DNA from: Dehalococcoidia bacterium
GTDB lineage: Bacteria > Chloroflexota > Dehalococcoidia > GIF9 > AB-539-J10
DNA: 25,049 bases
Reading direction: 5' to 3'
NCBI GenBank assembly: GCA_023129815.1
Contig: JAGMBH010000146.1
Location: forward strand, 1 to 25,049
The notes beneath the pieces are model-generated. The model was not told the DNA's origin. It saw only the letters and a list, made by a program, of their open reading frames with translations, and searched no databases. Position 1 is the first letter of the stretch. Each line of letters begins with the position of its first letter. The position numbers were made by a program, and so were the translations under genes. Positions 22,372 to 25,049 of the stretch are shown here, in pieces.

Positions 22372-23741
22372 GTTTCCTCTCCAGTTTTGATGATGGTTTC
22401 CTTAACCAGGCTAATACCTTGAGTCAGTAGTTGTTTCATTCTGGATTGCGTGCTTGCCTCAGCGAGCACCCGAATAACCGGCTCGGTGCCACTGGGGCGG
22501 ATGAGCAGCCATGAGTCAGCGAAGTCTATGCGTACGCCATCTAAAGTGTTAATCTTTCCACCTTCAAAGCTGCTGGCTTCTGTCTGGCATATTTTAGCTA
22601 CCTTTGCCTTCAAACTATTAGGGCAGGGGATTTTGCTCTCTTCGAAGAAAAGCGATGGCAGATGGCTGAAGAAATCCCTGATTTCTCCGACATCATTTAG
22701 GTAGCTGAGGAGAAAAAGGGCAGCCAGGAAGCTATCGGGGTAATAACCTACCTGAGGCAGAATGTAAACGCCTGCTGGCTCCACTCCTATAGCGGCATCG
22801 GACTCTTTAGTAGAATAAGCCAGGGATACATCTCCAACCTTAGTTCGGGATACTTTGGCATTCAGGTCGGCTACGGCAGCATCCAGAAGCCTGCCTGTTT
22901 CCACGGTGGCGGCAACCCTGGTTTTGCCGCTTTCCTCAACTGCCAATCTAGATATAAAAGCAATCATCTCATTGTAGCCCAGAAAGCCCTGTCTATCGCA
23001 GAAGACAACCCTGTCAGCATCGCCATCAAAGCAAATAGCTAGGTCGGCACGGCACTTATTTAAGAACTTGATTGTTTCCCCGAGCGTCTCTGCAGTGGGT
23101 TCTGCGCCTCTCCCTGGGAATAAACCAGCTGCTTCATTATTTACGGCGGAGACCTCAAATCCTAGTTCCTGGAAGAAGGCTGGAGCAAGATTGCAAGCTG
23201 CGCCATTTCCCGGGTCAATGACGAGCCTCATGTGAGAATCAAATTTCCAGGAGGAAGCTTTCTTTTCTAAAGCCAGGAGGTATTTCTCTCCACTTTTTTC
23301 CTCCTTTGCTAGGTTGCCATATTCCTGCCAGCTTGTCGGCTGAAATTTCTTGGACTGATATCTGGTTTCTATCTCCTCTTCCTGCTCAGTGCTAAATCCC
23401 AGTGAATCTCGGTTGAACAGTTTAATCCCATTGTAGTCTGGTGGGTTATGCGAGGCGGTAATCATAATTCCAGCATCAAAGCCAAGCTCTTTAGTGAGAA
23501 GTGCCAAGGCCGGGGTTGGCAGAATGCCAAGGTCAGTGACATTTATTCCCACTGAAAGTAAGCCTGAGGCGAGGGCACTCTTGATAACATCTCTGCTGAC
23601 CCTGGTATCAGTTGAAAGGCAGATTCTTGAACTAGGAGGCAACGTGCTGCCAATAGCTTTGCCCATTTGGAGGCAGAATTCAGGTGAGAGCTCTTCACTG
23701 ACCTTGCCTCTGATACCGCTAGTGCCAAATAGACTTGCCAA
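22368..23741 (-). CDS. glmM: Phosphoglucosamine mutase / phosphohexomutase
   Basis: A 457-residue alpha-D-phosphohexomutase. It starts LFGTSGIRG; the catalytic phosphoserine is Ser97 in ITASHNPPDYNGIKLFN; the metal loop is DGDADRVVFCD; the sugar loop is VGVEPAGV (here IGVEPAGVYI); and the phosphate-binding loop is RPSGTEPVIRVLAEA. It converts GlcN-6-P to GlcN-1-P, or acts on mannose/glucose phosphates. The flanking glmS and glmU-like genes favour the glucosamine role. The start is TTG 23741 with AGAGG seven bases upstream. Confidence 0.85.
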   Translation of the reverse strand: MASLFGTSGIRGKVSEELSPEFCLQMGKAIGSTLPPSSRICLSTDTRVSRDVIKSALASGLLSVGINVTDLGILPTPALALLTKELGFDAGIMITASHNPPDYNGIKLFNRDSLGFSTEQEEEIETRYQSKKFQPTSWQEYGNLAKEEKSGEKYLLALEKKASSWKFDSHMRLVIDPGNGAACNLAPAFFQELGFEVSAVNNEAAGLFPGRGAEPTAETLGETIKFLNKCRADLAICFDGDADRVVFCDRQGFLGYNEMIAFISRLAVEESGKTRVAATVETGRLLDAAVADLNAKVSRTKVGDVSLAYSTKESDAAIGVEPAGVYILPQVGYYPDSFLAALFLLSYLNDVGEIRDFFSHLPSLFFEESKIPCPNSLKAKVAKICQTEASSFEGGKINTLDGVRIDFADSWLLIRPSGTEPVIRVLAEASTQSRMKQLLTQGISLVKETIIKTGEET

Positions 23742-23803
23742 GTTAAAACCTCTGCAAACTCAATAGAAATCTCCGCTTAGTTTGACACCACCTGGCTAAT
23801 TTC

Positions 23804-23869
23804 CTACCTAGCCAGACAACAGACAACTGCCAGGCCAACATAGCCAGCGCCGATAACGACGACATTCAT
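23804..23869 (-). pseudogene. 5' remnant of a UDP-glucose/UDP-sugar dehydrogenase gene
   Basis: From ATG 23869 the frame reads MNVVVIGAGYVGLAVVCCLA and then R and TAG (23804). This is the standard first strand, glycine loop and helix of UDP-glucose 6-dehydrogenase (compare the usual MNVxVIGxGYVGLxxxxxLA), with nothing after it. It differs in sequence from the remnant at 14973-15092 and from the intact dehydrogenase at 8333-9709, so it represents a third dehydrogenase gene. It lies 62 bp upstream of glmM. Confidence 0.7.
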
Positions 23870-24000
23870 TATTCACATTATAGACAAGCTAATAGGGATA
23901 AAGCAATCCTTGGTAAGGTGGGGATGAACCCTGTAGCATTCACCCTTATCCTTCGATAAACTCAGGACGGGCTCTTATCCCTCTCCTTTCAAGCGAGAGG

Positions 24001-24050
24001 GTAGTTGCCCAATTTATTGGGCGACTGTGCCTGATAAATCAGGCAACTAC
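24001..24050. repeat. 50-bp nested palindromic element
   Basis: Outer ends GTAGTTGCC and GGCAACTAC are inverted complements. Inside them are two perfect palindromes, GCCCAATTTATTGGGC (24007-24022) and GCCTGATAAATCAGGC (24029-24044). The second palindrome and its GTAGTTGCC end recur inside both copies of the 106-bp direct repeat. It looks like a small non-autonomous, MITE-like repeat. Confidence 0.75.
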
Positions 24051-24087
24051 GAACATTTGGGGGTGAAAGGCTGCTAAAATGCCCAAA

Positions 24088-24117
24088 ATTGAACGGGAAA
24101 TCAAAATTAAACAGCCT
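24088..24117 (+). repeat. 30-bp inverted repeat flanking the nucleotidyltransferase gene, left copy
   Basis: ATTGAACGGGAAATCAAAAT and the following TAAACAGCCT recur, with one mismatch, on the minus strand at 25002-25031, where they encode the last residues (IERGIKIKQP) of the partial gene at the window edge. Here on the plus strand the same reading gives IEREIKIKQP followed by a stop 4 codons later, so this copy is probably a piece of that gene family's 3' end. Confidence 0.7.
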
Positions 24118-24157
24118 AATACCATTTAATGAGGCGCAGCATATAAGTGTTTATCGT

Positions 24158-24238
24158 CTATATGGAGAGTCTGCGGGCAAGGACATACATGGCTACTGCA
24201 GTCTGGGCTCCGAGCCAGGCATAGCCAATGTGCATCAT
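24158..24238 (-). CDS. Possible 26-residue hydrophobic peptide or gene remnant
   Basis: An ATG overlapping the stop of the nucleotidyltransferase gene (ATGATG spanning TGA) opens a 26-codon frame, MMHIGYAWLGAQTAVAMYVL and then ARRLSI. It looks like the first membrane helix of some protein, cut short by TAG. I do not recognise the family. The start overlap suggests it was once the next gene of the operon. Confidence 0.3.
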   Translation of the reverse strand: MMHIGYAWLGAQTAVAMYVLARRLSI

Positions 24239-24921
24239 ACCAGGTTTTCCACGCTCCCTATATCAATCCAGGATTCAGTGAAGGTATAGGCGTGGACTTC
24301 ATCCTTATCTATCAGGTAAGCGATAAAGCTGCCCAGGTTATCTCTTTTGCCCCGCTGGCAATATTGGCGCAAGAGGGGAAATATCCGCTGAGGGAAGATG
24401 TAGCAGGCAGTAGCAACAAGACTTGACTGGGGCTCGGCTGGCTTTTCCTGGAATTCAGCTATCCTGTGCCCATCTAGTTGCACCACGCCAAACTGGCTGG
24501 CCTTACCTTTGTCACCTATATCGTAAACAGCTACCAGGGTATATTTGCCATCATATCTGGCTATGAATTGAGCCAAAGCGAACTCAAAATAGTTATCCCC
24601 GGCGATAACCAGGAGGGCTTCGACTATTGGCTTATTTTCAATCCAGAAGTTAAGCGAGCCAACAGCGCCTAGCTTCTGGTCCTCGCTTAAAACTTCCTCT
24701 ACCAAGATTTCCACCTTTCTGTTTATTGTTCGTTGCCATTGATGAAAATCAGCCTCAAACTTCTTGTTGGTGTTAACCATGATGTCTATATTTTTGGGAA
24801 TCTTATCCACGATATGGCTTATTATCGGTTTGCCTTTATATCCCAGTAAGGCTTTTGCCCGGTTAATGGTCAAGGGATATAACCTGGTGCCAAAGCCGCC
24901 AGCTAGTATCAAACACTTCAT
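24235..24921 (-). CDS. Sugar-1-phosphate nucleotidyltransferase
   Basis: A 228-residue NTP-transferase domain protein. It has MKCLILAGGFGTRLYPLTIN (the nucleotide-binding signature), LVIAGDNYFEFAL (metal-binding Asp), FQEKPAEP in the substrate region, and WIDIGSVENLV near the end, as in glucose-1-phosphate thymidylyl- and uridylyltransferases. The lysine normally following the signature is in NRAKALL. It is shorter than RmlA (about 290 residues) and has no beta-helix tail. It would make an NDP-sugar for the glycan; the base and sugar are not determined. GAGG lies about nine bases before the ATG. It is flanked by the 30-bp inverted repeat. Confidence 0.82.
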   Translation of the reverse strand: MKCLILAGGFGTRLYPLTINRAKALLGYKGKPIISHIVDKIPKNIDIMVNTNKKFEADFHQWQRTINRKVEILVEEVLSEDQKLGAVGSLNFWIENKPIVEALLVIAGDNYFEFALAQFIARYDGKYTLVAVYDIGDKGKASQFGVVQLDGHRIAEFQEKPAEPQSSLVATACYIFPQRIFPLLRQYCQRGKRDNLGSFIAYLIDKDEVHAYTFTESWIDIGSVENLV

Positions 24922-24995
24922 AGTTTAGCAACCTCAACTAGCGGGTAGCGGGTAGATACTATACGCATATTTACTATCCATCGCCTTCCAGCTGG

Positions 24996-25049
24996 CTAAA
25001 CAGGCTGTTTAATTTTGATTCCCCGTTCAATTTCAGCTATCTCAGAGGT
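24996..25049 (-). CDS. C-terminal end of an unidentified gene (cut by window edge)
   Basis: The last 17 codons, TSEIAEIERGIKIKQPV, end at TAG 24996-24998. They lie 74 bp upstream of the nucleotidyltransferase on the same strand, so this is probably the previous gene of the operon. Seventeen residues are too few to assign a family. The final 30 coding bases are repeated in inverse orientation at 24088-24117. Confidence 0.5.
   Translation of the reverse strand, partial: TSEIAEIERGIKIKQPV
25002..25031 (-). repeat. 30-bp inverted repeat flanking the nucleotidyltransferase gene, right copy
   Basis: The partner of 24088-24117, 29 of 30 bases identical in opposite orientation. It lies inside the end of the partial gene at the window edge. 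Recombination between the two would invert the nucleotidyltransferase gene. Confidence 0.7.

Larger units (their letters stand above)
23870..24157. other. Repeat-filled intergenic region
   Basis: No intact gene is seen here. It contains an interspersed-repeat piece (CTTCGATAAACTCAGGAC at about 23951-23968), a small hairpin CCCTCTC...GAGAGGG (about 23979-24001), the nested palindromic element at 24001-24050, and a 30-bp sequence (24088-24117) repeated in inverse orientation at 25002-25031. A plus-strand frame here reads MPKIEREIKIKQPNTI and stops. Confidence 0.6.

Noticed and set aside
24089..24289. 67-residue plus-strand frame near the nucleotidyltransferase gene
   Set aside because: It starts at a TTG without a ribosome site, crosses the 30-bp repeat and runs into the antisense of the nucleotidyltransferase; no family pattern seen.

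Overview
The window is a surface-glycan biosynthesis locus from an uncultured bacterium. Bacterial-type glmS sits beside an archaeal-style glmM and a two-domain sugar-1-phosphate nucleotidyltransferase/left-handed beta-helix protein. Start codons are a mix of ATG, GTG and TTG, mostly behind good GGAGG-type ribosome binding sites. Interspersed repeats translate as 'CHSEP'. Together these suggest a Chloroflexota (Dehalococcoidia-like) genome, but that is inference from style; there is no rRNA or other phylogenetic marker here.

Layout. From 1 to about 5.7 kb, plus-strand genes encode three family-4 glycosyltransferases and one large multi-spanning GT-C-like membrane protein. From about 5.7 kb to the right end every gene is on the minus strand, so the two blocks converge near 5.72 kb. 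Read in transcription order (right to left), the minus strand holds: the 3' end of an unknown gene; a sugar-nucleotidyltransferase; glmM; a glmU-like gene; glmS (frameshifted); a spacer full of repeats; a four-helix-bundle (IVP) gene; a UDP-glucose-4-epimerase-like gene; a retropepsin-like protease; a small cluster of intact and broken toxin-antitoxin genes; then the main sugar cassette (DegT aminotransferase, LbH acyltransferase, ACP, SDR, ANL ligase, Gfo/Idh oxidoreductase, UDP-sugar 6-dehydrogenase), followed by a methyltransferase and a Wzx-type flippase.

How the genes fit together. GlmS, GlmM and the GlmU-like protein should make UDP-GlcNAc. The dehydrogenase, Gfo/Idh oxidoreductase, aminotransferase and acyltransferase match the WbpA/WbpB/WbpE/WbpD logic for UDP-2,3-diamino-uronic acids. 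A dedicated ACP, ANL ligase and SDR sit inside this set, which suggests the 3-amino group receives a special acyl group from an ACP rather than plain acetate. Glycosyltransferases, a methyltransferase and the flippase would assemble, decorate and export the glycan.

The most striking feature is how much gene debris marks old replacements. An intact glycosyltransferase lies between the 5' and 3' remnants of another one (4240-5704). The whole sugar cassette (8333-14968) lies between a 5' remnant of a UDP-sugar dehydrogenase and a 3' remnant of a UDP-GlcNAc 2-epimerase. A second dehydrogenase 5' remnant lies at 23.8 kb. A 98-bp tandem array carries repeated 5' ends of the IVP gene. Repeat elements have inserted in frame into two proteins. 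None of these remnants appears as a conventional gene, and together they record modular swapping of a glycan locus.
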